Below, piece by piece: positions 11,498 to 21,863 of a stretch of 64,000 nt of DNA; the first letter of the stretch is position 1, and every line of letters starts with the position of its first letter. Both the position numbers and the translations under genes were made by a program. Origin of the DNA: Evernia prunastri. Lineage: Eukaryota; Ascomycota; Lecanoromycetes; Lecanorales; Parmeliaceae. The notes beneath the pieces are model-generated. The model saw nothing but the letters and a program-made list of their open reading frames with translations, did no database searches and was not told where the DNA came from. Location: the NCBI GenBank assembly GCA_003184365.1, contig NKYR01000028.1, forward strand, positions 268 to 64,267, given 5' to 3'.

Positions 11498-12996
11498 TGT
11501 CAGAACCAGTACAGATATGAGGTCTATGTAGGTGTATTGACTAAGACAACTAGCTAAGGAGCGAATATCTACATGGCATGAGGCTGATATGTAGGAGAAG
11601 GCCTCTGCCAAGCCGCGCTAAGCCCTATGGGCCAAACAAAGGAGGAAGGTGCTAGGAGGCCCTGGTAGGGACCAGGGTACGGTCGTAACACTACCCCCCC
11701 CTCGGGCTAGCGATGCCCCCATCGCTGTAGACAGGTGCAGGCCCCCTCGCTGATGTCAAAACACGCTCGCTATGCATGAGTGCTCGCTGAAAATCAAGAA
11801 AACAAGAAAACAAGAAAACAAGTGCTCTTCTCCGGTGTCGACGGCGACGGCAATATCCCTCTACTTGTCGTCGCGAGCCTAATGTCATAGCGGGTAGGGG
11901 ATACAACAATGAAGAGAATCGGTGAGAAGCTGCGGAAGTGGTGGCCGAAAAGGTAATTTGCCATGGCGAAGCGTCCGAGGCCATTTNTTAAATCTAATTG
12001 TTAAAAACGATTTAGATATAATTTATATATAATTAATAAGCTAAAGTAGTAATAATTACGAGATTTATTTATACTGTCATGGTGTGGATCTCAGTCTAGT
12101 CAGGTTAATCTATGCGATAGCCGACGATCTAGGCGACAGCCCCTTAAGGGCTGCTCGCATCCCCCGTTCTTTCTTGTTTCCTCATCTTTCGTCTTGGCCT
12201 TTACCTTAGTCCTAGCCATAGAGAATGAGATTCCTCTTATCAAGCCTCGTTCCCTGACATATACATAATTTAGATTACGAAACGTTTCATATTTTCTATC
12301 ATCGAAAGAAAAGTTAATCGTTGATTTTAATCTATAATAACGTATATTTCAATGAGCTTAGCGTGTATTTAAAACTTTTAGAGTTTAGTTTATTAAGATA
12401 CTCTTTTTTTATTCCTTTATTATCTATTTTTCATATTAATTTTCGTCGATGTCGTTATANTCCCTATACTTACTTTATACTCTGATACGGTCACGAGTGG
12501 TCCCAGTACTTGCTTTATCCCTCTGACTGGTCACGAGGCGGCCCTCTGTCCCGGTGCGGGCTCTTTGGAATCCAGTTACCTGTTTGGTAGGCTAACCCAG
12601 GGTACCGAGTCTCATCCAGCTAAGGAGTCTCGAATGGTTCCTGTCCCGTCTGGTGGGCTGACCCAGGGATACGATGTCTCAATAGTCCTGTCTTGACCGC
12701 TGTTCCAGCAGTCTCAAGTTTAGTGTCTTGACAAAGCCCCTGCCTGCGAATTATTTGAATTCGTAAGCAGAATCGAATGGAGTGAGTGGTGAGCTAGTTG
12801 TAGTGTCAGAACCAGTACAGATATGAGGTCTATGTAGGTGTATTGACTAAGACAACTAGCTAAGGAGCGAATATCTACATGGCATGAGGCTGATATGTAG
12901 GAGAAGGCCTCTGCCAAGCCGCGCTAAGCCCTATGGGCCAAACAAAGGAGGAAGGTGCTAGGAGGCCCTGGTAGGGACCAGGGTACGGTCGTAACA
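11498..12996 (-). mobile_element. LTR retrotransposon with paired LTRs, TSD GAGTG, interior incompletely assembled
   Basis: Matching 193-bp LTRs lie at 11498-11690 and 12804-12996, with GAGTG target duplications at 11493-11497 and 12997-13001. A G-rich purine tract (minus strand, 11691-11705) abuts the left LTR, which suggests the element reads on the minus strand with its primer-binding side at 12803. The interior is only 1.1 kb and is split by Ns at 11987 and 12460; the piece between them is a copy of neighbouring DNA, so the real gag-pol interior is missing from the assembly. No pol motif is visible. Confidence 0.82.
11988..12459. repeat. 472-bp exact duplicate of 10924-11395, bounded by Ns
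   Basis: The segment between the two Ns matches 10924-11395 base for base by eye, including the solo LTR of family 2. Neighbouring repeats have many differences, so exact identity plus N at both ends points to a scaffolding or gap-filling artefact rather than a biological duplication. Confidence 0.85.
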
Positions 12997-13059
12997 GAGT
13001 GTCTCGCTTAATCTTAAATTATATAATTAATAATAAATATATATATTTTAATCTATAAG

Positions 13060-13252
13060 TGTCAGAACCGGTACAGATATGAGATCAATGTAGATGTATT
13101 GAATAAGACAACTAGCTAAGGAGCGAATATCTACATGGCATAAGGCTGATATGTAGGAGAAGGCCTCTGCCAAGCCGCGCTAAGCCCTATGGGCCAAACA
13201 AAGGAGGAAGGTGCTGGAAGGCCCTGGTAGAGACCAGGGTACGGTGGTAACA
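13060..13252 (-). mobile_element. Solo LTR, family 1 short subfamily, TSD ATAAG
   Basis: It starts TGTCAGAACCGG and ends GGTAACA, and is flanked by ATAAG at 13055-13059 and 13253-13257. It is very similar to the LTRs at 11498 and 12804 with a few transitions. It interrupts the right arm of the AT-rich inverted repeat. Confidence 0.88.
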
Positions 13253-13551
13253 ATAAGAATCAATTATTAAGATAATTAGAATCGTTGAAATTTTTTATAA
13301 TATATATTTCGTTGAAAGATAATAGTAGTTTTAAATAATTAATTATTGAAAGTTTTGATTAGTGTTAACTTTTGAATAGTTTAAATACGATTTTTATCAA
13401 TTAAAAGCATGTCTATATCGTTGAAGTATCAAAATCATTTGAAAACCGTTTGTAAAAATCAGATCTTTCCTATAAAGTAGGGTATTGCAGGATCCGGCCC
13501 TAAAAAGTCTCGAATAAGATTAAACTATAAGCTAAGGTAAGGTAAACCGTA

Positions 13552-15432
13552 ATCGTATGGAATACACGCTACACTTTGTATGGGCCACCTCAACGCTAAT
13601 GCCACCCCAACACCGAGTTTTTTGAATATTTGATCCACCCATCCCACAGCCACCTACCACAACCACAATATGCCTGATTTATATACCGTAATTCAAAAGC
13701 GTATTCAAGAGGTCTTAGCCACTATTGTCCCTGAAAGAAAGCCTAAAATTATTCGATTGACTGCTGAATATCATATGCCCTACGATCAACTCCTAAATCG
13801 CTACAATGAGATCTCACTCAAAGACAGTCACTCGTACGCTCTTACAGATCATAAAGAACAGACTCTTCATCAATATATACAACGACTCCATGGATTGAGA
13901 ATGTCTTATCGTCGTTCAATGCTTACAAAAGCTGCAAACTCCATTCTTCGCGAGCGTTCTAACCCACTCAGACGCGTGAGCAATCATTGATCTACACGAT
14001 TTCTAAAGCGTAATCCTCAGTACAAAATACGCAAATAAAAGTCTTTTGTATCTTAACGAAAAAATACGCATAAGCCAGAGATTATTCAAGACTGATTCGA
14101 ACGTTTTTAGAGGACTTGTCAAAAGTTTGAAGTACAAATTGAGGATATCTACAATTTCGACGAGACAGACTTTCGAATTGAAGTTGGAAAGAGTTAATGG
14201 GTTATTACAGAAGAAAAAACACTTTCACTCTATCAAACGAACGTCGACAATAGAAAGTATATCACTTCAATTGAGTGTGTCAGTGATTCAGACTATGCGC
14301 TTTCCCCGATGTTGATTCTAACTGAAAAACAGCACCTTAATAACTGATTTCAGGAAAGTCTTAATCTCGATACTTTCTGGGCTGTTAGCGACTCTGAATA
14401 CGCAAATGATGATCTGTGTGAGATCTGAGTCAAGCATTTCGATCGTTTTACGAAGAACAGGCGTGTGGAAACATGAAGACTGCTTTTATTTGATGGTTAT
14501 GGTAGTCATCTTATAAGAGACATACTCAGCTATATGAAAGAAAACAACATTATTCTCTTTTGTCTACTTCCACACTCTATATATCTATGTCAGTTATTGA
14601 ATGTGGATGTTTTTTAGTTATTTAAGCAATGATATATTGAAGCAATCGATACGACAATACGTCAGACCAACGGTGATTACATAAAGATCGATTTTTTGGT
14701 CAATTTTCAAGCAATTTACGATCAAGCTTTCACGAAAAAAATCATTATATCTGCATGACAGAAAATAGGGCTTATTTTCTACGATCTCACTATTGTTTTG
14801 GATCACTTGACTAGATTTCAGCGGAGAGACTCTCTAATAAGATCTACAACTTCAGAGCAAGAGGTATCTGATCTTGAAGATTGACTTACATTATATATTT
14901 ATCGTCAAGTCACACAATATGGGAAGGAACTACGGGATATGTACTTATCTGATTAGATACTTGATAGGTATATTCGTGGGGTAGAAGCGAAGATGCTTTC
15001 GGGTTTTCTCGCTGAGCGAGAATTAGATGCTGTTTAACAGATTGCAGTGGTCCGAGCAGTCCGGAAAGTAGAGTTCAATACGATGATTCAGAAGGGAGGT
15101 GTTATTTACTCTTATGAGGCTCGATCTAAGGTCACTGCTCGCAAGGAGACAGAAGTTGAAAAGGCTGAAAAGGTCTTGAAGTGAGCAAATATCAAAGAGT
15201 CACGGGCATACAATGCACTAAGAAATAAGAAGATCAAGTGGTACAAGGCTGCTGCAAGGAAGGCTAGGGAGCTGGCCAAGATCAGATCAAATAAGAAGGC
15301 TGAAAATAGGTCATTGTAGCCCTTAATATGTATGTATGTGGGTGGCTAGGTAGAATAATTGAAAAAATCCGTGTTGGGGTGGCATTAGCGTTGGGGTGGC
15401 CCATATAAAGTGTAGCGTGTATCCCATACGAT
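13552..15432 (+). mobile_element. Tc1/mariner superfamily transposon, pogo/Fot1-like, inactive
   Basis: Terminal inverted repeats of about 62 bp lie at 13552-13613 and 15371-15432 (outer end ATCGTATGG), flanked by the TA duplication typical of this superfamily (13550-13551 and 15433-15434). The total of 1.88 kb matches Fot1-type elements. The interior carries a single transposase frame broken by stop codons. Confidence 0.9.
13670..15319 (+). pseudogene. pogo/Fot1-like transposase with 16 in-frame stop codons
   Basis: One reading frame of exactly 550 codons runs from ATG 13670 to TAG 15317-15319 without any frameshift, but I count 16 internal stops: nine TGA, four TAA and three TAG. The start encodes a CENP-B/HTH-like N-terminus. 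The catalytic D residues of the DDE_1 domain are still readable: YNFDET (D1, about 14150), LLLFDGYGSH (D2, about 14490) and LNVDVF (D3, about 14600). The C-terminus is basic and Lys-rich. TAA/TAG stops fall where Gln codons are expected, and several TGA stops fall where the family has Trp. The absence of indels suggests point-mutation inactivation such as RIP rather than long neutral decay. Confidence 0.88.
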
Positions 15433-15692
15433 TAAGGGTAGGTAGGTAGCCTAGAACCCCGGGAGCCTGGGGCCCCCGGATCAAACTTTTTGGCCTGAGG
15501 TAGGCTCGGTAGGCATCAGATTTCCGAATTCCAGTTGTGATCACTGATTACCTACTCCTAGAAGTCCCAACCAGAAATCGTTCTGGGGGCCATAGCGCCG
15601 TATCTGACTTAAACTTTTTGGACTTCAGCCCTATCAAATCCATTCTACCCTTGGTCTTGCCCAATTCCTGCAGAATTAGGCGAGAGATTCAG

Positions 15693-18600
15693 ATGCTCTC
15701 GGAAATTGCGAAGCCTGCAGTGAAACTGTCGTTACCGCTTGAGTACCAGCAGGATTGCTTCTCAGAGCTTCGCAACGAGGATGAACTTGTCATACTTGCC
15801 CGCGGCCTGGGCTTGTTACGGGTAGTCACCAATCTACTCCACTCCTACGATGCCGTCGGAAAGAATCTGGTTGTCGTAGTGGGGGCAGACGAGAGAGAAA
15901 ATGGTTGGATTGGTGAAGCGCTAGCGGAACATGCTGCTATCAGCAAGACCCCAGCGGCGAGAGGCCTCAGCCAGGTCAATACAGATATGATGAGTGTGGG
16001 GACGAGGTACATAGCACCCAGGCATTGCCAGAGATTGACTCAGGACTGATGGAGGTTAGGGAAAAGATGTATTCGCGAGGTGGGGTGTTTAGCATCACAT
16101 CCCGGATATTGGTGATCGACCTATTGTCGAGTACGGTCCCTGGATCAGTCGGGTGGGGACGATGCTGACTATCTAGAGCTGCTGAATCCTGAGACCGTTA
16201 CGGGGCTCGTCGTGCTTCATTCGGAGAGGTATGCGAGCCGATTGAAGTACTGCTCCAGATCTGACAGTGGCCAAGGATAATTGCAACGTCCATCGAAGCT
16301 TTCATCATCCGCATATTCCGGCAGATGAACAAAGCCGGCTTCCTTAAAGCGTTCTCGGATAATCCTGAGCCATTCACAACTGGCTTTGCGCCTCTTGCGT
16401 TGATGATGCGCAACCTTTTTCTCAGGAAACCATCATTGTGGCCGCGCTTCCATGTCACAGTGGCCAAGTCACTCGAAGGTCGCAAGAAAGCGGAAGTTAT
16501 TGAGCTTGAGGTGCCCATGACAGATGGGATGCGAGACATCCAGAATGCAATACTCGAGTGTGTAGAAGTCAGTATTGGCGAACTCCGAAAAGCGGACACC
16601 GGGTTGGAATTGGATGACTGGACACTAGATAGTGCGCTGCACAAGAGCTTTGATGTCATCGTGAGAAGACAATTGGATCCGATATGGCATCGAGTGAGCT
16701 ACAGAACAAGACAGATCGTGAACGATCTCAGTGTTTTGCGGAGTATACTACATGCGCTCCTCACCTATGATGCAGTCTCGTTCAACAAGTACCTCGACAC
16801 GATTTTGGCTGCTCACCAGCCACCACCTGGCTCGAATCGTCAAAATCAGTCGCCATGGTTATTTCTAGACGCGGCAAATACGATCTTTGAGACCGCAAAG
16901 CGCAGGGTGTATACCGGTAAGCCTATCGATAGAGAGGCTCCTGGAGCTTCGGGTGCTTTGCCAGACTCACTTCGTCCCGTACTGGAGGAGCAGCCAAAGT
17001 GGGCACTACTTGCCGATATACTCGAGGAGATTGAGCGTGATGCATATTTCAATCCCGGCATACGAGATGACTCCAATGGGACTATTCTTGTTATGTGTTC
17101 GGACCAGGGGACGTGCCGTCAACTCCGTGAGTATTTACAGAACATGCACGTTCGTCCGCAGCAAGTGACCGAAGATGACGAGGTAGACTGTGATGTCGAG
17201 ATGAAAGCCTCTGCAACGTTCATGATGAGGAGGAAATTGCGGAACTATCTCAATTGGAAGAGAGACTTTGCCCGAGTCAGTGCCTCGCTCTTTACCGAGA
17301 ACCAGAAGGTTCTCGAGGGCTTCACTGATCAGAGAGGTGCCAACGGATATCGAGGCAAGGGTCCACCAAACAAGCGGAGGAGAGTCAGAGGCGGCTCGTC
17401 TGCAGCAGCTGGTGGCGGCAGACCCGTCAATAGCAGTCTACAAATGGCGGAGGATAGAGAGTCCCAAGTAGCGACGCTTTTAGCAGAGATACAGCCAACC
17501 AACGCGGATAGCGGGCAGAAGGATGAAGTTGCGGTAGACTCTTTGGACGACATGGAAGACTACTTCGAACTCTACGAGATGAACGATCTGGTAGTCGTTC
17601 ATCCCTACGATGGTGACTTGGATGAGCATGTCCTCGAAGAAGTTCGACCGCGATACGTGATCATGTATGAGCCTGATGCTGCATTTATTCGGAGAGTTGA
17701 GGTCTATAGGAGCTCACATGATGATCGCAACGTCCGGGTGTACTTTATGTATTACGGAGGCTCTGTGGAGGAGCAACGGTACCTCAGCGCTGTCAGAAGA
17801 GAGAAGGATGCTTTCACAAGACTCATCAAAGAAAAAGGGGTATGGATCTCTCGGGGTGACACTCCTCAGTTGGTTGCGATTGCTAATCCGCTTATAGAAC
17901 ATGTCCGTAACCATTACACTGGAGGGTGCTGCGCCGTCCGATCCTCAGGAACAATTCCTCCGTACGGTGAACACTCGCATTGCAGGCGGTGGACGCCTTG
18001 CTGCCACTGCTGAGCCTCCCCGCATTGTCGTCGATGTCCGAGAATTCCGCTCCTCTCTGCCCTCCCTTTTGCACGGTCGTTCCAACGTCGTCGTCCCCTG
18101 CATGCTCACAGTTGCCGACTATGTGCTCACTCCCGATATATGTATTGAGCGGAAAAGCGTCCGAGATCTCATCTCCTCGTTCAAGAACGGACGTCTTTTC
18201 AATCAGGCAGAGACGATGCTCCAGCACTACAAGTACCCCATGCTTCTTATCGAGTTCGATCAGAACAAATCATTTACACTCGACACTTTCGGTACCGACC
18301 ACACAACGACGCTCAGCACAGCCAACAACCCGCAAGACTTGCAGTCCAAAATCGCTCTCCTTACACTTGCCTTCCCCCGCCTGAAGATCATTTGGTCGTC
18401 CTCTCCTTACCAAACGGCGGAGATCTTTGAGGAGCTGAAGAAGCAACAGGAAGAGCCAGATCCTATTAAAGCGGTACAGATCGGCCTCATTGCGGGAGAA
18501 GACCCAAACGATCAGAGCTTCAACCAGACGCCGCAGGATATGCTTAGAGCGGTGCCCGGGATGAGCGAGAAGAACCTCTCGCGAGTCACACTTGAAGTTG

Positions 18601-18713
18601 GGAACCTCGCAGATGTCAGTAACTTGACGCAAGGAGAGCTTGATGTCATGGTTGGAAAAGAGGCGGGACGACAAGTTTACAGGTTCTTCAACCGGAGTGT
18701 GCTGGAAGATTGA
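15693..18713 (+). CDS. RAD1: XPF/Rad1 structure-specific DNA repair endonuclease subunit (1-bp frameshift in this sequence)
   Basis: XPF with ERCC1/Rad10 cuts 5' of lesions in nucleotide excision repair. Exons: 15693-16006, 16060-16130, 16177-16228, 16276-18713, about 957 aa if the frame is continuous. The N-terminal helicase-like half is seen in LPLEYQQDC, LLHSYDAVGKNLVVVVGAD and IEAFIIRIFRQMNKAGFLKA. The ERCC4 nuclease core has VADYVLTPDICIERKSVRDL, containing the ERKxxxD active-site motif, and a C-terminal HhH region follows (AVPGMSEKNL). Around 17921-17930 the reading frame shifts by one base: the upstream frame reads HVRNHYTGG and then degenerates, while the next frame resumes with APSDPQEQF. 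No intron of suitable length or phase fits. An extra G in the GGAGGG run is the simplest explanation. It is convergent with the eIF1A gene. Confidence 0.9.
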
Positions 18714-19053
18714 GAAGAAACAAGCATAGCGAGGATTACATGATCTGTGTATTGCATTGTCGGCATTCATGTCCTAGGTCAGAAACACAATACAGTTCAC
18801 TTGCTCTTAATCAATATATCCAGTATAGCGTAATCACGGTGGCACAGCGAAATGGCATATGCCATGTATTTCCTGACAAACTGAAGACCATGCATCATAG
18901 TCTGCACCCGAGCAATATGTGACTGTCTAATCAAACCACGCCTCGTTTATCATCGTGACTAGAAAAGGCCGTGTTGCATGTGCCTGAAGAGTATGGTGTC
19001 ACTAAAGCAACACAATCATGCGAACACCAGCATGCGTGCACCATCTAGCCCGC
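18714..19053. other. Convergent intergenic region
   Basis: Shared 3' flank of the XPF and eIF1A genes. No gene seen. Confidence 0.5.
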
Positions 19054-19678
19054 TTATATCTCATCAACATCAATATCCTTGTCATCACTGCGGATATCCC
19101 GGTCTTCGTCGAATTCGACATTGTCATCAACACCCTCGTGACCATATCTAATAGATGACAGTGTCAGCGTCTCCTCGTGCCGAATCAAAAAGGATAGCAC
19201 ATACGTATCTGTCTCATTGATCTTCGCCGTCTCCGGCAGCTCCCCGTACGCCTTCAAACTTCTCGCCTCGTCCGCACTGTACTTGAGTATGACATCCCCC
19301 TTCTCGTCCTGGTAGTCTCGCAGGGATAACAATATGATTTCGCCCTGGTTGATCCAGACCTTCTTTCGTAGCTTGCCGCGGATGTGAGCGAGACGCTTTT
19401 CGCCGTCGAAGCAGAGGGCTTCGAGACGGCCGTTGCCGAGCATTTTTATGACTTGCGCATACTCTAAAGGTGATCGAGATGCGATTAGATATATAAGAGG
19501 GATGGAGGAGGGTGGTGAAGTACCTTGCCCTTCTTCTTTGAAGGTGAGTTCGCGCTTCTCGTTGTCATTCTCGTTCTTTCCACGACGTCGATTTTTACCA
19601 CCCTGGGATACCAGTGTCAGCCCATACCGCCTTCCGGGGTTGGAGAGAGCGACTTACTTTCCCCTTGTTCTTAGGCAT
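19054..19678 (-). CDS. TIF11: Translation initiation factor eIF1A
   Basis: eIF1A promotes Met-tRNA loading and scanning on the 40S subunit. Four exons (minus): 19678-19658, 19602-19524, 19463-19205, 19147-19054, giving 150 aa, the usual length. The start MPKNKGKGGKNRRRGKNE, the OB-fold core (QVIKMLGNGRLEALCFDG, HIRGKLRKKVWIN, DVILKYSADEARSLKAYGEL) and the Asp-rich C-terminal tail are all present. Exon 1 codes for only seven residues, so a search restricted to long open frames would miss the basic N-terminal tail. The third intron reads through in frame, which inflates the uninterrupted reading frame with a spurious insert before the acidic tail. Confidence 0.95.
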
Positions 19679-19948
19679 GTTGTCTTCTTTTGATCTGAGT
19701 CTGGAGTTGCCAAGAGTGTTTTGTCTTCGGCGGAGATGTTGTGGGACAAGAAGATGGCTACATATGAAGGTTGCGAATTTAAAGTACAGGTGGGGTGTGG
19801 CGGTTGACTCAGGCGGCGAGCCGCCTAGCGCGTATCAAAAAAGGCTCGAACGACGAGGGCTTTGTTTGCGATGTGTTGTAAGTACCTGTTGTCTTCTCTG
19901 CATTCAGAAATTGTCATATCGATACAATGCTGGATTTGATTTCATGTC

Positions 19949-20599
19949 ATGCTTCGTCCAAGTCATGCAACACTACCATGCGCGTATCTGCTCAATTATG
20001 GGACCCGGAGAACTCTGAAAACAAAAAACTTTGAAGGACGCGGTCTTCCCCACTTCCTCCCCATACGCTTCCTCACTGTGTGCCGCATCTGTATATCTCC
20101 AAAGCACAAAATTTCACGTACCGCCTACAAGATTCTGGATGACCGATCGCATGTTCTCCATTTGCCTACGCGAAAGCGATGCCAGCGCATTCTCGAGGGC
20201 CGCTATGATGAGCGCCAGGAGGGACTTTGGATGCAGTTCACAGGCAATACAATGCAGAAGAAGAGAGTGGTAAGGAGCTGGGCAACAAGGAGGGTCGACC
20301 AAGCCGTGACAGAGGCTCTGAGAACGAAGGGATTCAACAGGAATGGAAAAAGACTCGCGCATCCAGCGGCCAGTACGTTGACACAATCTGAGTCCAAGGG
20401 CAGCCCAGTTGGTTTGGCACTGGAACATTCACCGGAGGTATTAGTAGGCACGGTCGAGGTTCTGATCCTGCAGAACTGTATTGAAACAAGCTTCACTGAG
20501 GTGCAGAGACAAGCAGGATTGATGGTGGACAGAATCTTGGAGATATGTGGTCGCTACCCTGTTTTTCATGCACCAATCGACAGCAGACACCAAGGATGA
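19949..20599 (+). CDS. Possible hypothetical protein (single open frame)
   Basis: I do not recognise this. An open frame of 216 aa runs to TGA at 20597-20599. Its C-terminal half looks protein-like (RRVDQAVTEALRTKGFNRNG, then GTVEVLILQNCIETSF), while the first 60 residues look like untranslated sequence, so a shorter start or an upstream intron is likely. A competing open frame lies on the minus strand across 20203-20496. No domain could be assigned. Confidence 0.25.
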   Translation: MLRPSHATLPCAYLLNYGTRRTLKTKNFEGRGLPHFLPIRFLTVCRICISPKHKISRTAYKILDDRSHVLHLPTRKRCQRILEGRYDERQEGLWMQFTGNTMQKKRVVRSWATRRVDQAVTEALRTKGFNRNGKRLAHPAASTLTQSESKGSPVGLALEHSPEVLVGTVEVLILQNCIETSFTEVQRQAGLMVDRILEICGRYPVFHAPIDSRHQG

Positions 20600-20880
20600 C
20601 ACTATACGGCATAATGAATATCGGACAGTCACCAAGAGAGAGCCTGAATTTAGAGATGAAGGAAGTTTAATCCAGTTTTGGATATGCTAAACCACCTCCT
20701 TTGACGCCATCCAGACTTCTTTGCTGTGAATCATCCACCTAGTTGCTTTTTGAAAAGCCTGGACGTAACGGGATGAACCGCTTCATATCTTCTCTTGGGG
20801 GTTTCGTCGCCTGCGTAAGCGTCAGCATCACTTTCGGCAATACCGGAAAACAAACCAACACACGAGAAGGGAGTGTCACC

Positions 20881-21402
20881 TCACTGCTTGTTGAGCTCCT
20901 CGGAACGAGCCTTCAGCTCTTCCTTGCTAGCCTTTGGTGGCATGTCTGGAATGTCGTAAGGCATTAGCCAATGTGTATTCGTCCGGAATGATGGGTTGGC
21001 GACACACCGCTCATGTTCATGGGAATCGTAGGACCTTTGGATATGTGGTCTTGAGCTGATGCTTTACCCGGCGTGTGCTCGTTTTCATGATGCTCTACAA
21101 GACTTCGAGTCAGCGCACTATCGTGAAAGTTGAAAAAGATACGTCAAGGGTCAGTCTGGGTAGGAGTTTGTGCCCTCTAGCATGATTCGCGAGTCGAGTT
21201 GCGTCAACAGACCGCGAGGCATAGTAGGATGAAAGGCCACCTACCATGATCACTAGCTGTCGACTCTGTCGTCGAGGATGGATCCCTATGTTAGAAGTCA
21301 TTAAAATCCACCAATATTGACACTTTTCTTGGTGGAGATTTACTTGGCGATTTTTTCATATATACCGGAAGGCGCTTCTTCTTCGGATGGGTGGACAGGC
21401 AT
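20881..21402 (-). CDS. Small hydrophilic protein of 83 aa, function unknown
   Basis: Four short exons (minus): 21402-21344, 21285-21245, 21094-21008, 20945-20881. Every junction has GT..AG signals and the phases join without a stop. The protein begins MPVHPSEEEAPSGIYEKIAK, has a His/Glu-rich centre (EHHENEHTPGK) and ends MPPKASKEELKARSEELNKQ. There is no signal peptide or membrane segment, and it is rich in charged residues, resembling small fungal stress or disordered proteins. No long open frame marks this gene, so automated annotation could easily miss it. No function is proposed. Confidence 0.7.
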
Positions 21403-21863
21403 TTTGGATGATATTCAATGACTGTTGAAAGATGTAGGGTATTGAAAAATCAGGAGAGGTGGAAGGACGGAAAATGTTGTTGAGTATGGGGAGTAATCTT
21501 GGCCTATAGTACGTCACAAAATGGAGATGATGGAGGGGTCCTCAGTATCTACGGCCACCCCCACACCCCCGCTGCAAATCATCGCCTATTGGCTGTATGA
21601 CATATTGACATATAACTCTGGATGCATCACTGTCGTCAATCTTTCCATGAGAATCCCAACTACAGTGTTCTATACTTGAATCGATCTCTCAGTCTCACTC
21701 ACAGATTTATTGATTGCTGATTGATTAAAGTCATACTGGACACCATACGGGTTCACCCCCAGGCTGGATGCGCACGCTATATGATGAGGAGCCCTCAGAA
21801 ATCGCCTTGAAAGAAGTCGGTACTAAGAGCCGATCAAGAGTGCGGTCGATAGTTCTAAACAAT
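21403..21863. other. Intergenic region
   Basis: Promoter side of the small protein gene and 3' flank of the Msc7 gene. No gene seen. Confidence 0.45.

Larger units (their letters stand above)
10013..13474. repeat. AT-rich inverted repeat (two arms of about 665 bp) with nested LTR insertions
   Basis: The left arm runs 10013-10899 and the right arm 10924-13474, around a spacer of about 24 bp (10900-10923). Near the centre the arms are essentially perfect for about 90 bp on each side. Removing the LTR insertions at 10064-10286, 11011-11195, 11498-12996 and 13060-13252 leaves two arms of similar length. A single, less decayed arm is present at 53011-53656 and supplies the uninterrupted sequence at each insertion point. 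Differences between the two loci are mostly C-to-T or G-to-A, as expected of RIP-like mutation. No coding frame survives. The element class is unknown. Confidence 0.8.

Noticed and set aside
15537..15692. Longer N-terminus for XPF from an upstream in-frame ATG at 15537
   Set aside because: The extra residues do not look like XPF; the conserved part begins soon after the ATG at 15693.
17926..17948. 23-bp GT..AG intron to explain the XPF frameshift
   Set aside because: Too short for a spliceosomal intron, and its length would not restore the downstream frame.
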